A stretch of DNA of 64,000 bases from Symsagittifera roscoffensis (taxonomy: Eukaryota > Xenacoelomorpha > Acoela > Convolutidae): assembly GCF_963678635.1 (NCBI RefSeq), contig NC_087067.1:20828596-20892595 (forward strand), given 5' to 3'. Positions within the stretch are counted from its first letter, which is position 1. Every line of letters starts with the position of its first letter. Positions 42,701-55,600 of the stretch are shown one piece after another. The notes beneath the pieces were generated by a model. That model did no database searches. It had not been told where the DNA came from and saw nothing but the letters and a program-made list of their open reading frames with translations. Both the position numbers and the translations under genes were made by a program.

Positions 42701-42876
42701 TAATTTTTATCAAAAACAAGGCTAAAAACCACAATTAAATGACAACTCGACCAAGATTGTGTAACAATCGCCCGGAAATTACACAATGATGGAGCGTAGA
42801 AAAAGTTGTATTGACAACTGGCTGACGTCAGTTCTCTTTACCCTACTCGTTTTCACTAGCCTTGGCTTAGTCCTTT

Positions 42877-45800
42877 GAGTTTCTGGTTTGTTTAAAGTAT
42901 AACTATTGTGCTACCATTTTTAGAATATCAACCAAAGAACTTTTGATCAGTTTTCGTTTGCATGCTAGAACTTTTGATCAGTTCTCGGGTCCGCAGAAAA
43001 CATAATTTTTATCAAAAACAAGGCTAAAAACCACAATTAAATGACAACTCGACCAAGATTGTGTAACAATCGCCCGGAAATTACACAATGATGGAGCGTA
43101 GAAAAAGTTGTATTGACAACTGGCTGACGTCAGTTCTCTTTACCCTACTCGTTTTCACTAGCCTTGGCTTAGTCCTTTGATTTTCTGGTTTGTTTAACGA
43201 CTAACTATTGTGCTACCATTTTTAGAATATCAACCAAAGAAGTTTTGATCAGTTTTCGTTTGCATGCAAGAACTTTTGATCAGTTCTCAGGTCCGCAAAA
43301 AACATGATTTTTATCAAAAACAAGGCAAAAACCACAATTAAATGACAACTCGATCGATATTGTGTAACATTCGCCCTGAAATTACACAATAATGGAGCGT
43401 AGAAAAAGTTGTATTGACAACTGGCTGACGTCAATTCTCTTTATCTTACTCGTTTTTACTAGTCTTGGCTTAGTCCTTTGATTTTCTGGTTTGTTTAAAG
43501 GCTAACTATTGTGCTACCTTTTTTAGAATATCAACCAAAGAACTTTTGATCAGTTTTTGTTTGCATGCTAGAACTTTTGATCAATTCTCGGGTCCGCAGA
43601 AAACATAATTTTTATCAAAAACAAGGCTAAAAACGACAATTAAATGACAACTCGACCAAGATTGTGTAACAATCGCCCGGAAATTACACAATGATGGAGC
43701 GTAGAAAAAGTTGTATTGACAACTGGCTGACGTCAGTTCTCTTTACCCTACTCGTTTTCACTAGCCTTGGCTTAGTCCTTTGATTTTCTGGTTTGTTTAA
43801 AGGCGAACTATTGAGCTACCATTTTTAGAATATCAACCAAAGAACTTTTGATCAGTTTTCGTTTGCATGCTAGAATTTTTGATCAGTTCTCGGGTCCGCA
43901 GAAAACATAATTTTTATCAAAAACAAGGCTAAAAACCACAATTAAATGACAACTCGACCAAGATTGTGTAACAATCGCCCGGAAATTACACAATGATGGA
44001 GCGTAGAAAAAGTTGTATTGACAACTGGCTGACGTCAGTTCTCTTTACCCTACTCGTTTTCACTAGCCTTGGCTTAGTCCTTTGATTTTCTGGTTTGTTT
44101 AAAGGCTAACTATTGTGCTACCATTTTTAGAATATCAACCAAAGAACTTTTGATCAGTTTTCGTTTGCATGCTAGAATTTTTGATCAGTTCTCGGGTCCG
44201 CAGAAAACATAATTTTTATCAAAAACAAGGCTAAAAACCACAATTAAATGACAACTCGACCAAGATTGTGTAACAATCGCCCGGAAATTACACAATGATG
44301 GAGCGTAGAAAAAGTTGTATTGACAACTGGCTGACGTCAGTTCTCTTTACCCTACTCGTTTTCACTAGCCTTGGCTTAGTCCTTTGATTTTCTGGTTTGT
44401 TTAAAGGCTAACTATTGTGCTACCATTTTTAGAATATCAACCAAAGAACTTTTGATCAGTTTACGTTTGCATGCTAGAACTTTTGATCAGTTCTCGGGTC
44501 CGCAGAAAACATAATTTTTATCAAAAACAAGGCTAAAAACCACAATTAAATGACAACTCGACCAAGATTGTGTAACAATCGCCCGGAAATTACACAATGA
44601 TGGAGCGTAGAAAAAGTTTTTTGACAACTGACTGACGTCAGTTCTCTTTACCCTACTCGTTTTCACTAGCCTTGGCTTAGTCCTTTGATTTTCTGGTTTG
44701 TTTAAAGGCTAACTATTGTGCTACCATTTTTAGAATATCAACCAAAGAAGTTTTGATCAGTTTTCGTTTGCATGCAAGAAATTTTGATCAGTTCTCAGGT
44801 CCGCAAAAAACATGATTTTTATCAAAAACAAGGCAAAAACCACAATTAAATGACAACTCGACCGATATTATGTAACAATCGCCCTGAAATTACACAATGA
44901 TGGAGCGTAGAAAAAGTTGTATTGACAACTCGCTGACGTCAGTTCTCTTTACCCTACTCGTTTTCACTAGCCTTGGCTTAGTCCTTTGAGTTTCTGGTTT
45001 GTTTAAAGTATAACTATAGTGCTACCATTTTTAGAATATCAACCAAAGAACTTTTGATCAGTTTTCGTTTGCATGCTAGAACTTTTGATCAGTTCTCGGG
45101 TCCGCAGAAAACATAATTTTTATCAAAAACAAGGCTAAAAACCACAATTAAATGACAACTCGACCAAGATTGTGTAACAATCGCCCGGAAATTACACAAT
45201 GATGGAGCGTAGAAAAAGTTGTATTGACAACTGGCTGACGTCAGTTCTCTTTACCCTACTCGTTTTCACTAGCCTTGGCTTAGTCCTTTGATTTTCTGGT
45301 TTGTTTAACGACTAACTATTGTGCTACCATTTTTAGAATATCAACCAAAGAAGTTTTGATCAGTTTTCGTTTGCATGCAAGAACTTTTGATCAGTTCTCA
45401 GGTCCGCAAAAAACATGATTTTTATCAAAAACAAGGCAAAAACCACAATTAAATGACAACTCGATCGATATTGTGTAACATTCGCCCTGAAATTACACAA
45501 TAATGGAGCGTAGAAAAAGTTGTATTGACAACTGGCTGACGTCAATTCTCTTTATCTTACTCGTTTTTACTAGTCTTGGCTTAGTCCTTTGATTTTCTGG
45601 TTTGTTTAAAGGCTAACTATTGTGCTACCTTTTTTAGAATATCAACCAAAGAACTTTTGATCAGTTTTTGTTTGCATGCTAGAAATTTTGATCAATTCTC
45701 GGGTCCGCAGAAAACATAATTTTTATCAAAAACAAGGCTAAAAACGACAATTAAATGACAACTCGACCAAGATTGTGTAACAATCGCCCGGAAATTACAC

Positions 45801-47098
45801 AATGATGGAGCGTAGAAAAAGTTGTATTGACAACTGGCTGACGTCAGTTCTCTTTACCCTACTCGTTTTCACTAGCCTTGGCTTAGTACTTTGATTTTCT
45901 GGTTTGTTTAAAGGCGAACTATTGTGCTACCATTTTTAGAATATCAACCAAAGAACTTTTGATCAGTTTTCGTTTGCATGCTAGAATTTTTGATCAGTTC
46001 TCGGGTCCGCAGAAAACATAATTTTTATCAAAAACAAGGCTAAAAACCACAATTAAATGACAACTCGACCAAGATTGTGTAACAATCGCCCGGAAATTAC
46101 ACAATGATGGAGCGTAGAAAAAGTTGTATTGACAACTGGCTGACGTCAGTTCTCTTTACCCTACTCGTTTTCACTAGCCTTGGCTTAGTCCTTTGATTTT
46201 CTGGTTTGTTTAAAGGCTAACTATTGTGCTACCATTTTTAGAATATCAACCAAAGAACTTTTGATCAGTTTTCGTTTGCATGCTAGAATTTTTGATCAGT
46301 TCTCGGGTCCGCAGAAAACATAATTTTTATCAAAAACAAGGCTAAAAACCACAATTAAATGACAACTCGACCAAGATTGTGTAACAATCGCCCGGAAATT
46401 ACACAATGATGGAGCGTAGAAAAAGTTGTATTGACAACTGGCTGACGTCAGTTCTCTTTACCCTACTCGTTTTCACTAGCCTTGGCTTAGTCCTTTGATT
46501 TTCTGGTTTGTTTAAAGGCTAACTATTGTGCTACCATTTTTAGAATATCAACCAAAGAACTTTTGATCAGTTTACGTTTGCATGCTAGAACTTTTGATCA
46601 GTTCTCGGGTCCGCAGAAAACATAATTTTTATCAAAAACAAGGCTAAAAACCACAATTAAATGACAACTCGACCAAGATTGTGTAACAATCGCCCGGAAA
46701 TTACACAATGATGGAGCGTAGAAAAAGTTGTTTGACAACTGACTGACGTCAGTTCTCTTTACCCTACTCGTTTTCACTAGCCTTGGCTTAGTCCTTTGAT
46801 TTTCTGGTTTGTTTAAAGGCTAACTATTGTGCTACCATTTTTAGAATATCAACCAAAGAAGTTTTGATCAGTTTTCGTTTGCATGCAAGAAATTTTGATC
46901 AGTTCTCAGGTCCGCAAAAAACATGATTTTTATCAAAAACAAGGCAAAAACCACAATTAAATGACAACTCGACCGATATTATGTAACAATCGCCCTGAAA
47001 TTACACAATGATGGAGCGTAGAAAAAGTTGTATTGACAACTCGCTGACGTCAGTTCTCTTTACCCTACTCGTTTTCACTAGCCTTGGCTTAGTCCTTT
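42877..47098 (+). repeat. 2,111-bp seven-monomer higher-order duplication
   Basis: Private variants recur exactly 2,111 bp apart: TTTGAGTTTCTGG (42,874 / 44,985), TTTAACGACTAAC (43,193 / 45,304), AGTTTACGTTTGC (44,459 / 46,570) and ACAACTGACTGACG (near 44,622 / 46,734). The two blocks are 42,877-44,987 and 44,988-47,098. Confidence 0.88.
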
Positions 47099-48389
47099 GA
47101 TTTTCTGGTTTGTTTAAAGGCTAACCATTGTGCTACCATTTTTAGAATATCAACCAAAGAAGTTTTGATCAGTTTTCGTTTGCATGCAAGAACTTTTGAT
47201 CAGTTCTCAGGTCCGCAAAAAACATGATTTTTATCAAAAACAAGGCAAAAACCACAACTAAATGACAACTCGACCGATATTGTGTAACATTCGCCCTGAA
47301 ATTACACAATAATGGAGCGTAGAAAAAGTTGTATTGACAACTGGCTGACGTCAATTCTCTTTATCTTACTCGTTTTCACTAGTCTTGGCTTAGTCCTTTG
47401 ACTTTCTGGTTTGTTTAAAGGCTAACTATTGTGCTACCTTTTTTAGAATATCAACCAAAGAACTTTTGATCAGTTTTTGTTTGCATGCTAGAACTTTTGA
47501 TCAGTTCTCGGGTCCGCAGAAAACATAATTTTTATCAAAAACAAGGCTAAAAACCACAATTAAATGACAACTCGACCAAGATTGTGTAACAATCGCCCGG
47601 AAATTACACAATGATGGAGCGTAGAAAAAGTTGTATTGACAACTGGCTGACGTCAGTTCTCTTTACCCTACTCGTTTTCACTAGCCTTGGCTTAGTCCTT
47701 TGATTTTCTGGTTTGTTTAAAGGCTAACTATTGTGCTACCATTTTTAGAATATCAACCAAAGAACTTTTGATCAGTTTTCGTTTGCATGCTAGAACTTTT
47801 GATCAGTTTTCGGGTCCGCAGAAAACATAATTTTTATCAAAAACAAGGCTAAAAACCACAATTAAATGACAACTCGACCAAGATTGTGTAACAATCGCCC
47901 GGAAATTACACAATGATGGAGCGTAGAAAAAGTTGTATTGACAACTGGCTGACGTCAGTTCTCTTTACCCTACTCGTTTTCACTAGCCTTGGCTTAGTCC
48001 TTTGATTTTCTGGTTTGTTTAAAGGCTAACTATTGTGCTACCATTTTTAGAATATCAACCAAAGAACTTTTGATCAGTTTTCGTTTGCATGCTAGAACTT
48101 TTGATCAGTTCTCGGGTCCGCAGAAAACATAATTTTTATCAAAAACAAGGCTAAAAACCACAATTAAATGACAACTCGACCAAGATTGTGTAACAATCGC
48201 CCGGAAATTACACAATGATGGAGCGTAGAAAAAGTTGTATTGACAACTGGCTGACGTCAGTTCTCTTTACCCTACTCGTTTTCACTAGCCTTGGCTTAGT
48301 CCTTTGATTTTCTGGTTTGTTTAAAGGCTAACTATTGTGCTACCATTTTTAGAATATCAACCAAAGAACTTTTGATCAGTTTTCGTTTG

Positions 48390-49600
48390 CATGCTAGAAC
48401 TTTTGATCAGTTCTCGGGTCCGCAGAAAACATAATTTTTATCAAAAACAAGGCTAAAAACCACAATTAAATGACAACTCGACCAAGATTGTGTAACAATC
48501 GCCCGAAAATTACACAATGATGGAGCGTAGAAAAAGTTTTATTGACAACTGGCTGACGTCAGTTCTCTTTACCCTACTCGTTTTCACTAGCCTTGGCTTA
48601 GTCCTTTGATTTTCTGGTTTGTTTAAAGGCTAACTATTGTGCTACCATTTTTAGAATATCAACCAAAGAACTTTTGATCAGTTTTCGTTTGCATGCTAGC
48701 ACTTTTGATCAGTTCTCGGGTCCGCAGAAAACATAATTTTTATCAAAAACAAGGCTAAAAACCACAATTAAATGACAACTCGACCAAGATTGTGTAACAA
48801 TCGCCCGGAAATTACACAATGATGGAGCGTAGAAAAAGTTGTATTGACAACTGGCTGACGTCAGTTCTCTTTACCCTACTCGTTTTCACTAGCCTTGGCT
48901 TAGTCCTTTGATTTTCTGGTTTCTTTAAAGGCTAACTATTGTGCTACCATTTTTAGAATATCAACCAATGAACTTTTGATCAGTTTTCGTTTGCATGCTA
49001 GAACTTTTGATCAGTTCTCGGGTCCGCAGAAAACATAATTTTTATCAAAAACAAGGCTAAAAACCACAATTAAATGACAACTCGACCAAGATTGTGTAAC
49101 AATCGCCCGGAAATTACACAATGATGGAGCGTAGAAAAAGTTTTATTGACAACTGGCTGACGTCAGTTCTCTTTACCCTACTCGTTTTCACTAGCCTTGG
49201 CTTAGTCCTTTGATTTTCTGGTTTGTTTAAAGGCTAACTATTGTGCTACCATTTTTAGAATATCAACCAAAGAACTTTTGATCAGTTTTCGTTTGCATGC
49301 TAGCACTTTTGATCAGTTCTCGGGTCCGCAGAAAACATAATTTTTATCAAAAACAAGGCTAAAAACCACAATTAAATGACAACTCGACCAAGATTGTGTA
49401 ACAATCGCCCGGAAATTACACAATGATGGAGCGTAGAAAAAGTTGTATTGACAACTGGCTGACGTCAGTTCTCTTTACCCTACTCGTTTTCACTAGCCTT
49501 GGCTTAGTCCTTTGATTTTCTGGTTTGTTTAAAGGCTAACTATTGTGCTACCATTTTTAGAATATCAACCAATGAACTTTTGATCAGTTTTCGTTTGCAT
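48390..49600 (+). repeat. 604-bp two-monomer duplication
   Basis: AAAGTTTTATTGAC (48,534 / 49,138), TGCTAGCACTTTTG (48,695 / 49,299) and ACCAATGAAC (48,965 / 49,569) are each repeated 604 bp apart within otherwise uniform monomers. Confidence 0.8.
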
Positions 49601-52600
49601 GCTAGAACTTTTGATCAGTTCTCGGGTCCGCAGAAAACATAATTTTTATCAAAAACAAGGCTAAAAACCACAATTAAATGACAACTCGACCAAGATTGTG
49701 TAACAATCGCCCGGAAATTACACAATGATGGAGCGTAGAAAAAGTTGTATTGACAACTGGATGACGTCAGTTCTCTTTACCCTACTCGTTTTCACTAGCC
49801 TTGGCTTAGTCCTTTGATTTTCTGGTTTGTTTAAAGGCTAACTATTGTGCTACCATTTTTAGAATATCAACAAAAGAACTTTTGATCAGTTTTCGTTTGC
49901 ATGCTAGAACTTTTGATCAGTTCTCGGGTCCGCAGAAAACATAATTTTTATCAAAAACAAGGCTAAAAACCACAATTAAATGACAACTCGACCAAGATTG
50001 TGTAACAATCGCCCGGAAATTACACAATGATGGAGCGTAGAAAAAGTGGTATTGACAACTGGCTGACGTCAGTTCTCTTTACCCTACTCGTTTTCACTAG
50101 CCTTGGCTTAGTCCTTTGATTTTCTGGTTTGTTTAAAGGCTAATTATTGTGCTACCATTTTTAGAATATCAACCAAAGAACTTTTGATCAGTTTTCGTTT
50201 GCATGCTAGAACTTTTGATCAGTTCTCGGGTCCGCAGAAAACATAATTTTTATCAAAAACAAGGCTAAAAACCACAATTAAATGACAACTCGACCAAGAT
50301 TGTGTAACAATCGCCCGGAAATTACACAATGATGGAGCGTAGAAAAAGTTGTATTGACAACTGGCTGACGTCAGTTCTGTTTACCCTACTCGTTTTCACT
50401 AGCCTTGGCTTAGTCCTTTGATTTTCTGGTTTGTTTAAAGGCTAACTATTGTGCTACCATTTTTAGAATATCAACCAAAGAACTTTTGATCAGTTTTCGT
50501 TTGCATGCTAGAACTTTTGATCAGTTCTCGGGTCCGCAGAAAACATAATTTTTATCAAAAACAAGGCTAAAAACCACAATTAAATGACAACTCGACCAAG
50601 ATTGTGTAACAATCGCCCGGAAATTACACAATGATGGGGCGTAGAAAAAGTTGTATTGACAACTGGCTGACGTCAGTTCTCTTTACCCTACTCGTTTTCA
50701 CTAGCCTTGGCTTAGTCCTTTGATTTTCTGGTTTGTTTAAAGGCTAACTATTGTGCTACCATTTTTAGAATATCAACCAAAGAACTTTTGATCAGTTTTC
50801 GTTTGCATGCTAGAACTTTTGATCAGTTCTCGGGTCCGCAGAAAACATAATTTTTATCAAAAACAAGGCTAAAAACCACAATTAAATGACAACTCGACCA
50901 AGATTGTGTAACAATCGCCCGGAAATTACACAATGATGGAGCGCAGAAAAAGTTGTATTGACAACTGGCTGACGTCAGTTCTCTTTACCCTACTCGTTTT
51001 CACTAGCCTTGGCTTAGTCCTTTGATTTTCTGGTTTGTTTAAAGGCTAACTATTGTGCTACCATTTTTAGAATATCAACCAAAGAACTTTTGATCAGTTT
51101 TCGTTTGCATGCTAGAACTTTTGATCAGTTCTCGGGTCCGCAGAAAACATAATTTTTATCAAAAACAAGGCTAAAAACCACAATTAAATGACAACTCGAC
51201 CAAGATTGTGTAACAATCGCCCGGAAATTACACAATGATGGAGCGTAGAAAAAGTTGTATTGACAACTGGCTGACGTCAGTTCTCTTTACCCTACTCGTT
51301 TTCACTAGCCTTGGCTTAGTCCTTTGATTTTCTGGTTTGTTTAAAGGCTAACTATTGTGCTACCATTTTTAGAATATCAACCAAAGAACTTTTGATCAGT
51401 TTTCGTTTGCATGCTAGAACTTTTGATCAGTTCTCGGGTCCGCAGAAAACATAATTTTTATCAAAAACAAGGCTAAAAACCACAATTAAATGACAACTCG
51501 ACCAAGATTGTGTAACAATCGCCCGGAAATTACACAATGATGGAGCGTAGAAAAAGTTGTATTGACAACTGGCTGACGTCAGTTCTCTTTACCCTACTCG
51601 TTTTCACTAGCCTTGGCTTAGTCCTTTGATTTTCTGGTTTGTTTAAAGGCTAACTATTGTGCTACCTTTTTTAGAATATCAACCAAAGAACTTTCGATCA
51701 GTTTTCGTTTGCATGCTAGAACTTTTGATCAGTTCTCGGTTCCGCAGAAAACATAATTTTTATCAAAAACAAGGCTAAAAACCACAATTAAATGACAACT
51801 CGACCAAGATTGTGTAACAATCGCCCGGAAATTACACAATGATGGAGCGTAGAAAAAGTTGTATTGACAACTGGCTGACGTCAGTTCTCTTTACCCTACT
51901 CGTTTTCACTAGCCTTGGCTTAGTCCTTTGATTTTCTGGTTTGTTTAAAGGCTAACTATTGTGCTACCATTTTTAGAATATCAACCAAAGAACTTTTGAT
52001 CAGTTTTCGTTTGCATGCTAGAACTTTTGATCAGTTCTCGGGTCCGCAGAAAACATAATTTTTATCAAAAACAAGGCTAAAAACCACAATTAAATGACAA
52101 CTCGACCAAGATTGTGTAACAATCGCCCGGAAATTACACAATGATGGAGCGTAGAAAAAGTTGTATTGACAACTGGCTGACGTCAGTTCTCTTTACCCTA
52201 CTCGTTTTCACTAGCCTTGGCTTAGTCCTTTAATTTTCTGATTTGCTTAAAGGCTAACTATTGTGCTACCATTTTTAGAATATCAACCAAAGAACTTTTG
52301 ATCAGTTTTCGTTTGCATGCTAGAACTTTTGATCAGTTCTCGGGTCCGCAGAAAACATAATTTTTATCAAAAACAAGGCTAAAAACCACAATTAAATGAC
52401 AACTCGACCAAGATTGTGTAACAATCGCCCGGAAATTACACAATGATGGAGCGTAGAAAAAGTTGTATTGAAAACTGGCTGACGTCAGTTCTCTTTACCC
52501 TACTCGTTTTCACTAGCCTTGGCTTAGTCTTTTGATTTTCTGGTTTGTTTAAAGGCTAACTATTGTGCTTCCATTTTTAGAATATCAACCAAAGAACTTT

Positions 52601-55600
52601 TGATCAATTTCGTTTGCATGCTAGAACTTTTGATCAGTTCTCGGGTCCGCAGAAAACATAATTTTTATCAAAAACAAGGCTAAAAACCACAATTAAATGA
52701 CAACTCGACCAAGATTGTGTAACAATCGCCCGAAAATTACACAATGATGGAGCGTCAGTTCTCTTTACCCTACTCGTTTTCACTAGCCTTGGCTTAGTCC
52801 TTTGATTTTCTGGTTTGTTTAAAGGCTAACTATTGTGCTACCATTTTTAGAATATCAACCAAAGAACTTTTGATCAGTTTTCGTTTGCTTGCTAGAACTT
52901 TTGATCAGTTCTCGGGTCCGCAGAAAACATAATTTTTATCAAAAACAAGGCTAAAAACCACAATTAAATGACAACTCGACCAAGATTGTGTAACAATCGC
53001 CCGGAAATTACACAATGATGGAGCGTCGAAAAAGTTGTATTGACAACTGGCTGACGTCAGTTCTCTTTACCCTACTCGTTTTCACTAGCCTTGGCTTAGT
53101 CCTTTGATTTTCTGGTTTGTTTAAAGGCTAACTATTGTGCTACCATTTTTAGAATATCAACCAAAGAACTTTTGATCAGTTTTCGTTTGCATGCTAGAAC
53201 TTTTGATCAGTTCTCGGGTCCGCAGAAAACATAATTTTTATCAAAAACAAGGCTAAAAACCACAATTAAATGACAACTCGACCAAGATTGTGTAACAATC
53301 GCCCGGAAATTACACAATGATGGAGCGTAGAAAAAGTTGTATTGACAAATGGCTGACGTCAGTTCTCTTTACCCTACTCGTTTTCACTAGCCTTGGCTTA
53401 GTCCTTTGATTTTCTGGTTTGTTTAAAGGCTAACTATTGTGCTACCATTTTTAGAATATCAACCAAAGAACTTTTGATCAGTTTTCGTTTGCATGCTAGA
53501 ACTTTTGATCAGTTCTCGGGTCCGCAGAAAACATAATTTTTATCAAAAACAAGGCTAAAAACCACAATTAAATGACAACTCGACCAAGATTGTGTAACAA
53601 TCGCCCGGAAATTACACAATGATGGAGCGTAGAAAAAGTTGTATTGACAACTGGGTGACGTCAGTTCTCTTTACCCTACTCGTTTTCACTAGCCTTGGCT
53701 TAGTCCTTTGCTTTTCTGGTTTATTTAAAGGCTAACTATTGTGCTACCATTTTTAGAATATCAACCAAAGAACTTTTGATCAGTTTTCGTTTGCATGCTA
53801 GAACTTTTGATCAGTTCTCGGGTCCGCAGAAAACATAATTTTTATCAAAAACAAGGCTAAAAACCACAATTAATTGACAACTCGACCAAGATTGTGTAAC
53901 AATCGCCCGGAAATTACGCAATGATGGAGCGTAGAAAAAGTTGTATTGACAACTGGCTGACGTCAGTTCTCTTTACCCTACTCGTTTTCACTAGCCTTGG
54001 CTTAGTCCTTTGATTTTCTGGTTTGTTTAAAGGCTAACTATTGTGCTACCTTTTTTAGAATATCAACCAAAGAACTTTTGATCAGTTTTTGTTTGCATGC
54101 TAGAACTTTTGATCAATTCTCGGGTCCGCATAAAACATAATTTTTATCAAAAACAAGGCTAAAAACCACAATTAAATGACAACTCGACCAAGATTGTGTA
54201 ACAATCGCCCGGAAATTACACAATGATGGAGCGTAGAAAAAGTTGTATTGACAACTGGCTGACGTCAGTTCTCTTTACCCTACTCGTTTTCACTAGCCTT
54301 GGCTTAGTCCTTTGATTTTCTGGTTTGTTTAAAGGCTAACTATTCTGCTACCATTTTTAGAATATCAACCAAAGAACTTTTGATCAGTTTTCGTTTGCAT
54401 GCTAGAACTTTTGATCAGTTCTCGGGTCCGCAGAAAACATAATTTTTATCAAAAACAAGGCTAAAAACCACAATTAAATGACAACTCGACCAAGATTGTG
54501 TAACTTTCGCCCGGAAATTACACAATGATGGAGCGTAGAAAAAGTTGTATTGACAACTGGCTGACGTCAGTTCTCTTTACCCTACTCGTTTTCACTAGCC
54601 TTGGCTTAGTCCTTTGATTTTCTGGTTTGTTTAAAGGCTAACTATTGTGCTACCATTTTTAGAATATCAACCAAAGAACTTTTGATCAGTTTTCGTTTGC
54701 ATGCTAGAACTTTTGATCAGTTCTCGGGTCCGCAGAAAACATAATTTTTATCAAAAACAAGGCTAAAAACCACAATTAAATGACAACTCGACCAAGATTG
54801 TGTAACAATCGCCCGGAAATTACACACTGATGGAGCGTAGAAAACGTTGTATTGACAAATGGCTGACGTCAGTTCTCTTTACCCTACTCGTTTTCACTAG
54901 CCTTGGCTTAGTCCTTTGATTTTCTGGTTTGTTTAAAGGCTAACTATTGTGCTACCATTTTTAGAATATCAACCAAAGAACTTTTGATCAGTTTTCGTTT
55001 GCATGCTAGAACTTTTGATCAGTTCTCGGGTCCGCAGAAAACATAATTTTTATCAAAAACAAGGCTAAAAACCACAATTAAATGACAACTCGACCAAGAT
55101 TGTGTAACAATCGCCCGGAAATTACACAATGATGGAGCGTAGAAAAAGTTGTATTGACAACTGGCTGACGTCAGTTCTCTTTACCCTACTCGTTTTCACT
55201 AGCCTTGGCTTAGTCCTTTGATTTTCTGGTTTGTTTAAAGGCTAACTATTGTGCTACCATTTTTAGAATATCAACCAAAGAACTTTTGATCAGTTTTCGT
55301 TTGCATGCTAGAACTTTTGATCAGTTCTCGGGTCCGCAGAAAACATAATTTTTATCAAAAACAAGGCTAAAAACCACAATTAAATGACAACTCGACCAAG
55401 ATTGTGTAACAATCGCCCGGAAATTACACAATGATGGAGCGTAGAAAAAGTTGTATTGACAACTGGCTGACGTCAGTTCTCTTTACCCTACTCGTTTTCA
55501 CTAGCCTTGGCTTAATCCTTTGATTTTCTGGTTTGTTTAAAGGCTAACTATTGTGCTACCATTTTTAGAATATCAACCAAAGAACTTTTGATCAGTTTTC

